64,000 nucleotides of DNA from Bdellovibrio sp. ZAP7 (GTDB lineage: Bacteria; Bdellovibrionota; Bdellovibrionia; Bdellovibrionales; Bdellovibrionaceae). The position numbers were made by a program, and so were the translations under genes. Shown here piece by piece: positions 26,335-35,699 of the stretch. Under the pieces are notes generated by a model. The model saw only the letters and a list, made by a program, of their open reading frames with translations. It did no database searches and was not told the origin of the DNA. Numbering within the stretch: position 1 is the stretch's first letter; each line of letters opens with the position of its first letter. Location of the stretch: positions 1,860,001 through 1,924,000 of the forward strand of contig NZ_CP030082.1 in assembly GCF_006874645.1 (NCBI RefSeq), in the 5' to 3' direction.

Positions 26335-27332
26335 GTTCTGATTTCTGGCGGGGTCGCAGAGTTTTTATTACCGGTCACACGGGCTTTCGCGGCAGCCACC
26401 TGGCACTCACTCTTAAAAAAGCGGGTGCCGAAGTTTTTGGATTTTCTTTAAGTCCTTCCACCAATCCCAACTTTTTTGAAGTCGCCAATGTCGGTCAAGG
26501 CTTGAGCTCCACTTTTGGAGACGTGCGCGATGTCGCGGCTTTAAAAGCTTCTCTGGAGTTTTCTCAAGCCGAAGTGGTTTTTCATTTAGCCGGTGGCGGT
26601 GGCTTGCGGGATTCCTGGGATAAAGTTTCTGAAACCTATTCCTCCCAAGTTATGGGCTCCGTGAACTTACTTGAATGTCTACGAGAGACAGCCACAGTTC
26701 GCGCGGTTGTGTTTTTATCCTCTGATAAAGTTTATCGTCCCTCAAAAGCTGATTTAGTCGAAACGGATCCTCTGGCCGGTGGAGCCCCTGCTGCGACGGC
26801 AAAGGCCTGCACTGATTTGATTTTGGAATCTTACCTGCAAGGTGTATTTGCTCCTGAGAAATATAATAAGCATAAAATTGCTCTCGCCTCAGCACGCATG
26901 GGCTCGGTCATCGGCGGAGGAGATTTTTCTCCCGAGAGTTTCATCTGGCAATTGGCTCAAGCAAATCAAGCGGGCTTGGATTTGCCTTTAAAAAATCCTG
27001 ATTCCATTCGTCCCTGGATGCACGTGGATGATGCGGTCTCTGCACTTATGATGTTAGCCAAGGCTTTGTTAGAGCAAGGCCCCAAAGCTTCAGGGGGATG
27101 GAATTTCGGAGTCGGTAGCGCACATCAAATGTCCGTCGGCCAGGCGGCCGAGATTTTTAAATCCAAATATGGCAATAGCAAAGCTCAGGAATTTCAACTG
27201 ACCTCTAAGGGCTCCACTCACGGCATGCTTAATAGCGAAAAAGCCAAGAACCAGCTTTCTTGGAGTCCACAAATTACAGTCGAAGCAGGACTGCAAAGAA
27301 CGGCCGAGTGGTATAAGAACTATTTTGCTTAA
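26331..27332 (+). CDS. CDP-glucose 4,6-dehydratase-like SDR with an altered active site
   Basis: The 333-residue extended SDR has T-G-H-T-G-F-R-G-S (14-22), the form typical of CDP-glucose 4,6-dehydratase (RfbG), F-H-L-A-G, L-S-S-D-K-V-Y (129-135) and R-P-W-M-H-V-D-D. Where active enzymes have P-Y-S-x-S-K, this one reads P-A-A-T-A-K: the catalytic Tyr is Ala154 (codon GCT at 26790-26792), while Lys158 remains. No cytidylyltransferase rfbF is beside it. It may be a pseudo-enzyme or bind a sugar nucleotide without dehydrating it. It is translationally coupled to the mini GNAT gene. Confidence 0.7.
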   Translation: MSSDFWRGRRVFITGHTGFRGSHLALTLKKAGAEVFGFSLSPSTNPNFFEVANVGQGLSSTFGDVRDVAALKASLEFSQAEVVFHLAGGGGLRDSWDKVSETYSSQVMGSVNLLECLRETATVRAVVFLSSDKVYRPSKADLVETDPLAGGAPAATAKACTDLILESYLQGVFAPEKYNKHKIALASARMGSVIGGGDFSPESFIWQLAQANQAGLDLPLKNPDSIRPWMHVDDAVSALMMLAKALLEQGPKASGGWNFGVGSAHQMSVGQAAEIFKSKYGNSKAQEFQLTSKGSTHGMLNSEKAKNQLSWSPQITVEAGLQRTAEWYKNYFA

Positions 27333-27333
27333 G

Positions 27334-28044
27334 CTATGAGATATATTTTTTGCGAATCTTCAAAATTTCCCAGAACACGCGGAAAATTTCACGACTGATT
27401 TTAACTTTGGAACCCGGAACGTCTCTCCAGATGGTGACAGGATATTCAACGACGTTGTGATTTTTCAGGCGCAGTAAAATCTCTACGTCAAAAACCCATT
27501 TACCAATGAACGTTTCTTTAAAGGCCACAGGAACGATCGAGGGTCTAAATAATTTAGCACCACATTGAGTGTCGTAACTTTTCACGTGCAAAAGCTCGCC
27601 CACCAAAGTTGCAAAGCCCCGGCCCAGATAGTGACGAAGCGGAGATCTTTTCACATCAGCACCCAGGCGATAAACGCGGCTGCACCAGATGGAATCAACA
27701 TTTTCATAAAGATTAGAATACTGAAGCATTTTGGGAATTTCAGACAGGGGAGTCGCTAAATCCGCATCCCAAAATCCAATCCAAGATCTATCATCCCAGC
27801 TAAGTTTTTTATAAACTTCCAGCATCCCATGACGAACGGCTTCCGCTTTGCCGCGATTCTTATCCATACGTACCAGATGGATAAAGGCATGCTTTTGTGA
27901 GGCTTGCTCTATGATTTCCGCGGTTTTGTCCTTGCTGCCATCGTCGACAAAGAAAAAATCGATACCCAGATCGTGATGCTGGATAAAGTTTTCAATGTGC
28001 AGGCGCTTTTCTTCGTTATAGCAAGGAACAATAAGTGCGATCAT
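27334..28044 (-). CDS. Dolichyl/polyprenyl-phosphate hexose synthase-like GT2
   Basis: The 236-residue GT-A enzyme starts I-A-L-I-V-P-C-Y-N-E-E, has D-D-G-S-K-D-K-T (34-41), G-K-A-E-A-V-R-H-G and the D-A-D-L-A-T-P metal-binding loop. D-T-Q-C-G-A-K-L-F is typical of the Dol-P-Glc/Dol-P-Man branch. No C-terminal membrane helices are present, so it is a soluble or peripheral enzyme. It likely charges a polyprenyl phosphate with glucose or mannose for use by the membrane transferases at 29.4, 34.1, 36.5 and 38.1 kb. The following divergent gap (28045-28221) holds no gene. Confidence 0.75.
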   Translation of the reverse strand: MIALIVPCYNEEKRLHIENFIQHHDLGIDFFFVDDGSKDKTAEIIEQASQKHAFIHLVRMDKNRGKAEAVRHGMLEVYKKLSWDDRSWIGFWDADLATPLSEIPKMLQYSNLYENVDSIWCSRVYRLGADVKRSPLRHYLGRGFATLVGELLHVKSYDTQCGAKLFRPSIVPVAFKETFIGKWVFDVEILLRLKNHNVVEYPVTIWRDVPGSKVKISREIFRVFWEILKIRKKYIS

Positions 28045-28221
28045 GGGCTCTCTATGGTTGTTAAATTATGCTACCACACGTCAGACCTATTTCAACGCAT
28101 AGGGCAGTGAGGGCCAGAAGATCGTTCCCGTCTCAATGTTCCCTACGCAGCGCAGCAGTCTGCGTGAGGTTTGGAAATTACCAAAAGTTCATCTATATTC
28201 GGCATCTTTCGAGAGTAAAAA

Positions 28222-29406
28222 ATGAAGACGATTGAATTCTTTAGAAAGAGCTTTTTCAGTGCGGCCAAGTACCCGGCGTTAACGGGTTTGCGCGCGCTTG
28301 CGGCGTATTTAGTTTTCACTCGTCACTATCCAGTCCTTGAAGATGTTTCGCCAACACTTTCTTCGATGCTCTCTCAAGGTTATTTAGGGGTGGCGATCTT
28401 TTTTGTTCTGAGCGGTTTCTTGATTCATCAGACCTATGGACTTACACGCAGACTTTCTGAAGAAGGTCTCTTCGTTTATTTCGGCAGACGTTTTGCCAGA
28501 ATCTATCCTCTTTACTTTGTGGTTTGTATTGCGACGTTTGTGTATGCGAATAACTACGAGCCTTTTGATCTCTTTATTAATCTCACAATGTTAAAGGGTT
28601 TTTTTAACGATGTGATCTTCACAGGGGTTGCTCAGGCTTGGTCTTTAACGACTGAAGAGACCTTTTACTTCTGCGCACCGATCATATTCTTTTTCGCCAA
28701 GGGCTGGCGCCGTCTCGCATTAGCTTTAATTGGCACTTATTGCGTGGGCGGTCTGCTAACGGTTATCGGCTCCCAACTTAATTGGCTGGGATTCTTCGAA
28801 GATATTTACTTCACTTTAGAGTGGAGTTTCTTTGGTCGAGCTTTTGAGTTTTTTGCCGGCATCGGTCTATCGATGTTTCTTTCTTCGCGTAAATCCGTTC
28901 GCTCCTGGAAACTGCCGCTTGCAACCTATACAGGTGTCGCCGGTGTGATGCTGACTTTGTATTTGTTGGCAGTGGTGGGGCAGGAGAGATCTGATGGTTT
29001 GGGTATTTTCAGTCCCAAGGGGATTTTCCTGAATAACTGGTTCTCTGTGGTATTTATCGTGTTGCTGATCTATGGACTGGCGACAGAGTCGAGCCTGCTT
29101 TCAAAGTTGCTCTCCACGCGATTGTTCAGTCTTTTGGGTAAAAGTTCCTATGCGTTCTATTTACTTCAACAGGGGCCGCTACAGAACATTTGTGATGGTA
29201 ATGATCTGACCGTCGCTGAAACTTTCGGTGTGACTATCTTGGTTTCGATTGTGGTATTCGCTCTGATCGAAGAGCCGATCAATCATGTTATCCGTAGTCA
29301 GCTTCTAAAATTTAAGAAAAGCCCTGTTCGAGTCGCTCACACTGAGGCTGCACCGGTGGCAGTTACCACTCCGGTTTCTGCCCCAGCCCCAGCTCCCGCG
29401 ACTTAA
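28222..29406 (+). CDS. Acyltransferase 3 (OafA/YrhL-like) membrane protein
   Basis: The 394-residue protein has about ten membrane helices and the family N-terminus L-T-G-L-R-A-L-A-A with a catalytic-type His in F-T-R-H-Y (position ~33), plus F-F-V-L-S-G-F-L-I and F-G-R-R-F-A-R-I-Y-P. These enzymes move acetyl or other acyl groups onto periplasmic or exported sugars. The last ~30 residues are Pro/Ala/Val-rich (A-P-V-A-V-T-T-P-V) and probably disordered. I infer O-acetylation of the surface glycan made by this locus. Confidence 0.85.
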   Translation: MKTIEFFRKSFFSAAKYPALTGLRALAAYLVFTRHYPVLEDVSPTLSSMLSQGYLGVAIFFVLSGFLIHQTYGLTRRLSEEGLFVYFGRRFARIYPLYFVVCIATFVYANNYEPFDLFINLTMLKGFFNDVIFTGVAQAWSLTTEETFYFCAPIIFFFAKGWRRLALALIGTYCVGGLLTVIGSQLNWLGFFEDIYFTLEWSFFGRAFEFFAGIGLSMFLSSRKSVRSWKLPLATYTGVAGVMLTLYLLAVVGQERSDGLGIFSPKGIFLNNWFSVVFIVLLIYGLATESSLLSKLLSTRLFSLLGKSSYAFYLLQQGPLQNICDGNDLTVAETFGVTILVSIVVFALIEEPINHVIRSQLLKFKKSPVRVAHTEAAPVAVTTPVSAPAPAPAT

Positions 29407-29410
29407 TTTC

Positions 29411-30874
29411 CTATCTTGTAAAAGTCTGCGTTTTTGTTTCAATAGGGCGATAGCTTTGCACTGACGAAGGACACTGTTCTTCAGTTGCAAGTAAGATCAA
29501 TTCTTCATTCCACAAACATTTATGGTGAATATCGCCATCTTCTTTTTTGAATGAGAGTTCATTAAAGGTCTTCGTTTCAACGATCGCTAAAACTTCCGGA
29601 TGCTGTCTTAAAGTCTCTTTGAATTTACTCGGTTCCACTCCTACGGGTGTTTTATCCAAATACCAGGAAATGAATGATCCGGTAATTTCCCACATATCCT
29701 GATCTTCGATGGTGCTGGGGAAGTACATTTCTTGAACTTTACTGAAGGACCCCATCGCGGGCATAAAAGCTCTGAAAGGAACTTCATTTCCGGAGTGAAC
29801 GCGAATCGGCAGCAAATCGACGGCGACGAAAAAGAATAAAGCAATACCGGCTAAAACTTTGGAAATTTTAATGGGGTTGGCATTTGCGAATTTGGTTGCC
29901 AGCAAATACCCCGCCGTTATTGCAAGCCAAGGATAAATAGGCAATGTGTATTGGTCATAGTGACGTGCGCTTGTCGAATAAACGGCAATGTGGATAAGCA
30001 GCTGACCCAGAACCAGAATGCATAAAGGGCGCTGATCTTTCCAAAGTTTTCTAATGGCGAACGGAAAAAGAAGTAACAAAATGGCCGCTCTTTCCCAAGT
30101 CGCGCGGAAATACCAAAACGGTTCGTGCGCAGACTGCTGAACAACGTTTTGACCAAATTGACGTTTCAAATAGGCGGACCAAAAGATGAAGCCCTCTTGC
30201 TGATAGTGAAGGAACGTAAAAAGCGACAGGGGAGCAACAATCCCTACGGCGAAAGAGGCTAAAGCTTTAGGTGATTTGAAATTATAAATTAAAATAAAGA
30301 GCCCAACCGGAATCGTCCCTAAAGCACCGGCTCCTTTTGTCAAAACCGCACAAGACAGGCAAAGTCCTGCAAGAAACACGTTAAGACTGCGATTTTTACG
30401 TTCAGCTAATGTCGCAAAATAAAATCCACCCAAAGTGAAAGCCACCATGGGCATGTCCAGCCAACCACTCGCCATGAAATTAAAAAATGTCGTCACCGGA
30501 ATGATGATTAAATAAGTAAAAACAGCATGGCGTTCATTTGTAAGATTCTTTACGGCACCAAACATCGCGGCAATTGCCAGAATTCCTGCTATGGAAGAAA
30601 CCAGACGAATTGTTTGCGCTGAAATTCCAAAAAGCTTAAAGGCCAAAGCATCTAGCCACAAAGCCAAGGGCGGGTGATCCACGAAGGGATCATAAAGTCC
30701 CGGTCCTAAGTTAAAATGAAACAGATTTCCAGTCGACAGAATGTTTTTCGCTAAGGCTCCGTAAGTGGTGCTGCTGACACCAATGCCGGGCTCCCAGTTC
30801 TTCGCAAAAACCAATAAAAAAACACCAGCGATAATATATAAGAATGTGCGAAGACTGTTTTTACTCTCTGTCAT
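29411..30874 (-). CDS. ArnT/PMT-like polyprenyl-phosphate-sugar glycosyltransferase
   Basis: The 487-residue form begins at ATG 30874; the longer in-frame start at 30979 would overlap the upstream gene. It has about 11-12 helices and the periplasmic loop motif P-F-V-D-H-P-P-L (D-H-P-P is a hallmark of ArnT/PMT GT-C enzymes), with an acidic loop near the first helix (W-E-P-G). A soluble C-terminal part of ~120 residues follows. These transfer a sugar from a polyprenyl phosphate to lipid A, glycan or protein in the periplasm. It follows the GT4 gene by 56 nt. Confidence 0.8.
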   Translation of the reverse strand: MTESKNSLRTFLYIIAGVFLLVFAKNWEPGIGVSSTTYGALAKNILSTGNLFHFNLGPGLYDPFVDHPPLALWLDALAFKLFGISAQTIRLVSSIAGILAIAAMFGAVKNLTNERHAVFTYLIIIPVTTFFNFMASGWLDMPMVAFTLGGFYFATLAERKNRSLNVFLAGLCLSCAVLTKGAGALGTIPVGLFILIYNFKSPKALASFAVGIVAPLSLFTFLHYQQEGFIFWSAYLKRQFGQNVVQQSAHEPFWYFRATWERAAILLLLFPFAIRKLWKDQRPLCILVLGQLLIHIAVYSTSARHYDQYTLPIYPWLAITAGYLLATKFANANPIKISKVLAGIALFFFVAVDLLPIRVHSGNEVPFRAFMPAMGSFSKVQEMYFPSTIEDQDMWEITGSFISWYLDKTPVGVEPSKFKETLRQHPEVLAIVETKTFNELSFKKEDGDIHHKCLWNEELILLATEEQCPSSVQSYRPIETKTQTFTR

Positions 30875-30930
30875 GCCGACATTTAAGCATGCTAAGTTCG
30901 GGCAAGCCAAGTCAGAACGGGTAATGAAGT

Positions 30931-32040
30931 TTAGATTTTTTGATAAACCTTCAAGGTCTCTTCTGCGCAGGTTTTCCAAGTGAAACGACGCGAATGCTCT
31001 TTGCCAAGTTTGATCATTTTACTGCGAAGTTCTTCGGAATGAATTAACTGTTCCAGTTTTTCAGCAATTTCTTGTGGGGAGTGAGGGGAGGCGTGAAGTG
31101 CGGCCTCGCCTGTCACTTCTTTTAAAACCCCTTCGTTGGATGTGACAACCGGGCAGCCGAGGCTCATTGCCTCGAGCACTGGAATTCCAAATCCTTCATA
31201 CAGGCTCGGAAACACAAAGGCCGTGGCTTTTTTAAATAGTTCTTCGATCTGTGTGTTCGGGACATAGCTTAAATGAACAAGTTTTTCAGGAAACGGAAAC
31301 TTCGCAATTGCCGCTTTGATTTCGTCATCGCCAAAACCCCAAGTGCCCGCTAAGACCAGTTTGTGGTCTGTGCCTTTTTGGCAAAGGATTTTAAAGGCTT
31401 CAAGTACTGCCGTTACGTTTTTGCGTTTTTCTAATGTTCCAAGGAACAGAATGTATTTCTCTGTCGATAATGAGGCGATTTTCTCTGGTAGAGGATAAGA
31501 ACGATCGCATCCCAAGTAAGTTACATAAGTTTTCGAAGCGAGTTCTGGGAAATATTTTAAGACCTCTTGCTTGGTGAATTCCGAGTTCACGATCACGGCA
31601 CTCAGGTCGCTTTTTAAGACGGCGGTAAGGTCGTCTATTCCCTTATTGTAAAATGCAGAGGTGTTGTACGACTTTTCAAAAACAACCATGTCGTGAATCG
31701 TGACGACCTTAGGAATGCTTGAGCCCATGGAGATTTTAAAATCGGGTCCATGATAGACGGCGTTTTTAGTGGCGATCCCGGTCCAGGGCCACAACGGTTG
31801 AATTTTTCGTCCCAAGTAGGCTTCAAGCTTCTTCCTATTTTTTAGGCGAGAAAGCTTAATAACTGGGATGAATTTTACCTTGGGATGGTCTTTCAGGTGC
31901 TGCCACAGTTGATTCATGTACACGCCAATCCCCGTGACCTTGTCTGGGTTTAACGTACTAACGTCAAAGAAGACTGTTCGTGGCGCTTGATGCAAGGTGT
32001 TGGCTGTCTGTGAATCCATAGGCATAATCTTTGGTACCAT
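30931..32040 (-). CDS. Family 4 glycosyltransferase
   Basis: The 369-residue GT-B protein has G-I-G-V-Y in the N-domain, I-L-F-L-G-T-L-E-K-R-K-N (donor domain start) and the E-x7-E region S-L-Y-E-G-F-G-I-P-V-L-E-A. It is a retaining transferase, mannosyl or similar; sugars unknown. Three closely spaced in-frame ATGs (32040, 32025, 32019) make the start uncertain. It is divergent from rfbB with 116 nt between. Confidence 0.85.
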   Translation of the reverse strand: MVPKIMPMDSQTANTLHQAPRTVFFDVSTLNPDKVTGIGVYMNQLWQHLKDHPKVKFIPVIKLSRLKNRKKLEAYLGRKIQPLWPWTGIATKNAVYHGPDFKISMGSSIPKVVTIHDMVVFEKSYNTSAFYNKGIDDLTAVLKSDLSAVIVNSEFTKQEVLKYFPELASKTYVTYLGCDRSYPLPEKIASLSTEKYILFLGTLEKRKNVTAVLEAFKILCQKGTDHKLVLAGTWGFGDDEIKAAIAKFPFPEKLVHLSYVPNTQIEELFKKATAFVFPSLYEGFGIPVLEAMSLGCPVVTSNEGVLKEVTGEAALHASPHSPQEIAEKLEQLIHSEELRSKMIKLGKEHSRRFTWKTCAEETLKVYQKI

Positions 32041-32156
32041 AGAGATTTGGGGTGCGCCTAGAAAGAATCTTTCTGCATTGCATTCTAGTACAGCTTAGTA
32101 ACCAAAAAAGCATAGAGTATTCCTCTATAAAAAATGTGTAATTCGGGGTTTTTGAC

Positions 32157-33221
32157 ATGATTTTTGTTACGGGCGGCGCGGGCTTCATTGGTTCGAATTT
32201 TATTCTAAACTGGATCAAGAAACATAACGAACCTGTCGTTAATATTGATAAATTAACTTATGCGGGGAACTTGGAAAACCTTAAAGAGGTTCAAGACAAT
32301 CCCAACTACATTTTCGCCAAAGTCGATCTTTTGGATCTGAATGCTTTGGAAAAATTAGTGAAAGAACACAAGCCTCGCGCGATTTTAAATTTCGCGGCAG
32401 AAAGCCACGTGGACCGTTCGATTCATGGTCCTGGTGAATTCATTCAGACAAATATCGTTGGCACATTCAATCTTCTGCAAGTGGCAAAGGAATACTGGTC
32501 ACAACTTCAAGGCAGCGACAAAGAGAAATTCCGTTTCTTGCATGTTTCAACTGATGAAGTTTACGGAAGCCTTGAGTTGAAGGATCCTGCCTTCAGCGAA
32601 ACGACTCCTTATGCTCCGAACAGTCCGTATTCTGCTTCTAAAGCCGCGAGTGATCACTTGGTGCGTGCGTATCATCATACGTACGGTCTTCCGACGGTGA
32701 CGACAAACTGCTCGAATAACTATGGGCCATATCAATTCCCAGAAAAGCTGATCCCTCTCGTAATTCACAATGCTTTGAATGGTAAAAACTTACCGATCTA
32801 TGGTGATGGCTCAAACATCCGTGATTGGTTGTATGTGGTTGATCACTGTGAGGCCATCGAACTTGCTTTGGAAAAAGGTCGCTTGGGTGAGACTTACAAT
32901 GTCGGTGGCTGGAACGAAAAAAAGAACATCGAAGTTGTCGACACTATCTGCAAAACGTTGGATCAAGTTCGCCCTCGCAGCGATGGTAAGAGCTATTTGA
33001 CTCAGAAGGTATTCGTTACCGATCGCCCAGGCCATGACAAGCGCTATGCGATCGATGCAACAAAAATTGAAAAAGAATTGGGCTGGAAACCGAAAGAGAA
33101 TTTCGAAACAGGTCTTGATAAAACTATTCGCTGGTATTTAAGCAACGAGACTTGGGTTTCTAATATTGTTTCAGGTAGCTACCGTGAGTGGTTGGATAAA
33201 AACTATGGAGGACGTCAATAA
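32157..33221 (+). CDS. rfbB: dTDP-glucose 4,6-dehydratase
   Basis: The 354-residue SDR has T-G-G-A-G-F-I-G-S (5-13), the L-T-Y-A-G-N-L motif, S-T-D-E-V-Y-G (131-137) with the catalytic Asp-Glu, and Y158-S-A-S-K162. It converts dTDP-glucose to dTDP-4-keto-6-deoxyglucose. The downstream rfbA start overlaps its stop by one base. rfbC and rfbD are not in the window. Confidence 0.95.
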   Translation: MIFVTGGAGFIGSNFILNWIKKHNEPVVNIDKLTYAGNLENLKEVQDNPNYIFAKVDLLDLNALEKLVKEHKPRAILNFAAESHVDRSIHGPGEFIQTNIVGTFNLLQVAKEYWSQLQGSDKEKFRFLHVSTDEVYGSLELKDPAFSETTPYAPNSPYSASKAASDHLVRAYHHTYGLPTVTTNCSNNYGPYQFPEKLIPLVIHNALNGKNLPIYGDGSNIRDWLYVVDHCEAIELALEKGRLGETYNVGGWNEKKNIEVVDTICKTLDQVRPRSDGKSYLTQKVFVTDRPGHDKRYAIDATKIEKELGWKPKENFETGLDKTIRWYLSNETWVSNIVSGSYREWLDKNYGGRQ

Positions 33222-34093
33222 TGAAGGGAATCATCTTAGCTGGCGGCTCTGGGACGCGTCTTTATCCTGCAACGACTGTGGTCAGTAAACAGCTTCTGCC
33301 GATTTACGATAAGCCAATGGTTTATTATCCACTAACGACTCTGATGATGGCAGGGATTCGCGATATCCTGGTTATTTCTACTCCTCAAGACACGCCTCGT
33401 TTTGAACAGCTGTTGGGGGATGGTTCGCAGTGGGGAATTAAGATTTCTTATGCGGTTCAGCCGTCTCCGGATGGTCTGGCACAGGCATTTATCATCGGTG
33501 AGAAATTTATTGATGGTGATGAGTGTGCGTTGGTTTTGGGAGATAATATTTATTACGGTCACGGCTTCATGCAGCTACTTAAAGAAACTGCGAAGCAAAA
33601 ATCTGGTGCGACTGTGTTTGCGATTAAAGTTCCAGATCCTGAAAGATACGGCGTCGTTGAATTTGATAAATCTTTCAACGCTGTTTCTCTCGAAGAAAAG
33701 CCAGCAAATCCTAAATCCCATTATGCAGTGACTGGTCTGTATTTTTACGACAAGCATGTCGTTGAATATGCAAAATCACTTAAGCCGTCACCGAGGGGTG
33801 AACTTGAGATCACTGATCTCAATCGAATTTATTTAGAAAAAGGCAATCTGGACGTTCAAGTAATGGGTCGCGGTTTTGCGTGGCTTGATACAGGAACGCA
33901 TGAAAGTCTCCTTGAAGCGAGTATGTTCATTCAGACGATTGAAAAGCGTCAAGGGGTGAAGATTGCTGCTCCTGAAGAAGTGGCTGCGCGCATGAAATAT
34001 ATTAACAAGGAACAGTTGTTGAAGCTTGCTGAGCCTCTTAAGAAGAATGCTTACGGCCAGTATCTGATTCAGCTTAGCCAAGAACTTGAATAA
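33221..34093 (+). CDS. rfbA: Glucose-1-phosphate thymidylyltransferase
   Basis: The 290-residue protein has the nucleotidyltransferase signature [11 protein letters not shown] (6-16), [18 protein letters not shown] and E-E-K-P, and matches RfbA length. It makes dTDP-glucose. Its start and stop overlap the neighbours by one base each (TAATG), so rfbB, rfbA and the next membrane gene are translationally coupled. Confidence 0.95.
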   Translation: MKGIILAGGSGTRLYPATTVVSKQLLPIYDKPMVYYPLTTLMMAGIRDILVISTPQDTPRFEQLLGDGSQWGIKISYAVQPSPDGLAQAFIIGEKFIDGDECALVLGDNIYYGHGFMQLLKETAKQKSGATVFAIKVPDPERYGVVEFDKSFNAVSLEEKPANPKSHYAVTGLYFYDKHVVEYAKSLKPSPRGELEITDLNRIYLEKGNLDVQVMGRGFAWLDTGTHESLLEASMFIQTIEKRQGVKIAAPEEVAARMKYINKEQLLKLAEPLKKNAYGQYLIQLSQELE

Positions 34094-35643
34094 TGGACAA
34101 ATTGGATTCTATATCCTCCATATTAACGAACTTTGTTCTGGTGTTAATTATTGGAGGTTGGGCTCAACGCTACCAGCCGGTTCGTTTCATTTTTAAGAAA
34201 CTTTTGGTTGTCGTGTTGTTTGCTTGCCTGGGCTGGCATTTGTTAACTGCTTTAGCCTACCTTTGTGTGCCTCAATTCTTCGATCACGTAGAGTTAAATA
34301 TTGCAGCGGTAGCTAGTATCTGGAAGCTAGGGAATCCAATTTATACGCTACCGGATGCAGCCTCCAGATATTCTTTGTTATATGGATCATGGCCTTATTT
34401 AGTGAATGCAGCTTTTCAGTCCTTAAGTGGCTCCGTTTACCTTTTAAGTAAGCTTCCGGGGGTTTTGAATTTCTTTATTTTATTTTCTGGATTTTATCTG
34501 ACCATCAGAAAATTGAACCTGTTAGATCGCTTGCTCAGTATGGGTGTGTTGAGCAGTGTCCTCTTGGTGTTTTACCATTTCAGTTATTGGAATCGACCTG
34601 ACTCATTTCTGATGACGTATGCTTTCCTGGCGCTGATGCTTGTTGTCTATAATGAAAAGATCGGAGACCTGGCGACGTATTTGGGAGTGGGGCTTCTTTG
34701 TGGACTGGCTGCGAACTGTAAGATTCATGGAGTCGTCTATTTTATTCCCCCAGTGGTTTATTACTTTGAAAAATCGGGGAGAAAGATCAATTGGTCCTAC
34801 CTGATTTTTGGTGCTTTGCTTGCATTTGCAGGACTGCTGTTGCCGTTCTTTCTTAAAAATGTCGGTGAAGAGAACTACCTTGTTTGGCTTAAGCTTGCCT
34901 CCAAGCATGGTCTGGATGCCCTGGATTTTGTTAAGACCACAACATTTATTTTTTGCTTCCTACTCTTCCTGTTCCTGTTGAAGTTTCACAAACGGTATCG
35001 TTGGACGTATTTATCATTGTGCATCACCGGATTTATGGTGGCGATTGTTGCTAGTAAGCCTGGGGCGGGTACTCATCACTTTATGCCCTTCGTTCCGGCT
35101 ATAATATTTTTTGCGATCCAATCTTATTTTGGTGTTTCAATGGAGGATCGTCGTTCGATGAACTATGTCCTTGCGGCCTTTGTAATATCAATGGTGTTTG
35201 AAGCACATCACAGGCAGAGACGCGTTGTTAAAGAGTTTGAGCAGACCCGAAATGCAATCGCGCAGCTGAAAGACTTTGAAAACATATTAAAGGAAACGTC
35301 TGGTCTGATAGAAATGGGATATTCCAATAGCGAGTCCTATGGTGCAACTTTCTTTAGGCTGACGGCCATTGCAGATCAGCGTTCGGGGTTGTTAATAGAG
35401 GGATCTGCTTTGATGGATATGAATGCCAGTGGACTGAGTATTCCGCCATCCACTGTGGAGACAATTAAAAGTTGTCAGATTCCTACATTCGTTTTTCCGG
35501 CGGAGGGTGCTCCATGGAATATCATGAGTTACTACGGCGAAAAACCTCTGTATTCCCAGGAATTCAAAGATGTCTTCGCTGAAAAGTATGAAAAGGTCCG
35601 CCAGACCGAATATTACGCAGTTTACACCTGCGTAAAGAATTAG
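34093..35643 (+). CDS. GT-C-type membrane glycosyltransferase, paralogue 1
   Basis: The 516-residue protein has about ten to eleven helices followed by a ~130-residue soluble C-terminal part. The first periplasmic loop carries F-F-D-H-V-E-L-N-I and later R-Y-S-L-L-Y-G-S-W-P-Y, an acidic loop like that used for catalysis in GT39/GT83-type polyprenyl-phosphate-sugar transferases. C-K-I-H-G-V-V-Y-F is shared with the paralogue at 36530-38077, which is similar along the full length. Donor and acceptor unknown. Confidence 0.65.
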   Translation: MDKLDSISSILTNFVLVLIIGGWAQRYQPVRFIFKKLLVVVLFACLGWHLLTALAYLCVPQFFDHVELNIAAVASIWKLGNPIYTLPDAASRYSLLYGSWPYLVNAAFQSLSGSVYLLSKLPGVLNFFILFSGFYLTIRKLNLLDRLLSMGVLSSVLLVFYHFSYWNRPDSFLMTYAFLALMLVVYNEKIGDLATYLGVGLLCGLAANCKIHGVVYFIPPVVYYFEKSGRKINWSYLIFGALLAFAGLLLPFFLKNVGEENYLVWLKLASKHGLDALDFVKTTTFIFCFLLFLFLLKFHKRYRWTYLSLCITGFMVAIVASKPGAGTHHFMPFVPAIIFFAIQSYFGVSMEDRRSMNYVLAAFVISMVFEAHHRQRRVVKEFEQTRNAIAQLKDFENILKETSGLIEMGYSNSESYGATFFRLTAIADQRSGLLIEGSALMDMNASGLSIPPSTVETIKSCQIPTFVFPAEGAPWNIMSYYGEKPLYSQEFKDVFAEKYEKVRQTEYYAVYTCVKN

Positions 35644-35699
35644 CAATTTGGCGGGAGTTTCACATTGCAATTTCAAGGTACGAGGATTAGGTTTTTCGC

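Noticed and set aside
28130-28170. ACGCAG/CTGCGT stem in the gap before the acyltransferase gene, possible small RNA
   Set aside because: The stem is only six pairs and has no T-run or promoter that I can support.
32112-32128. Inverted repeat ATAGAG-n5-CTCTAT upstream of rfbB
   Set aside because: It is short, AT-rich and unsupported by a known operator; an A-run follows rather than a T-run, so it is not a plus-strand terminator.
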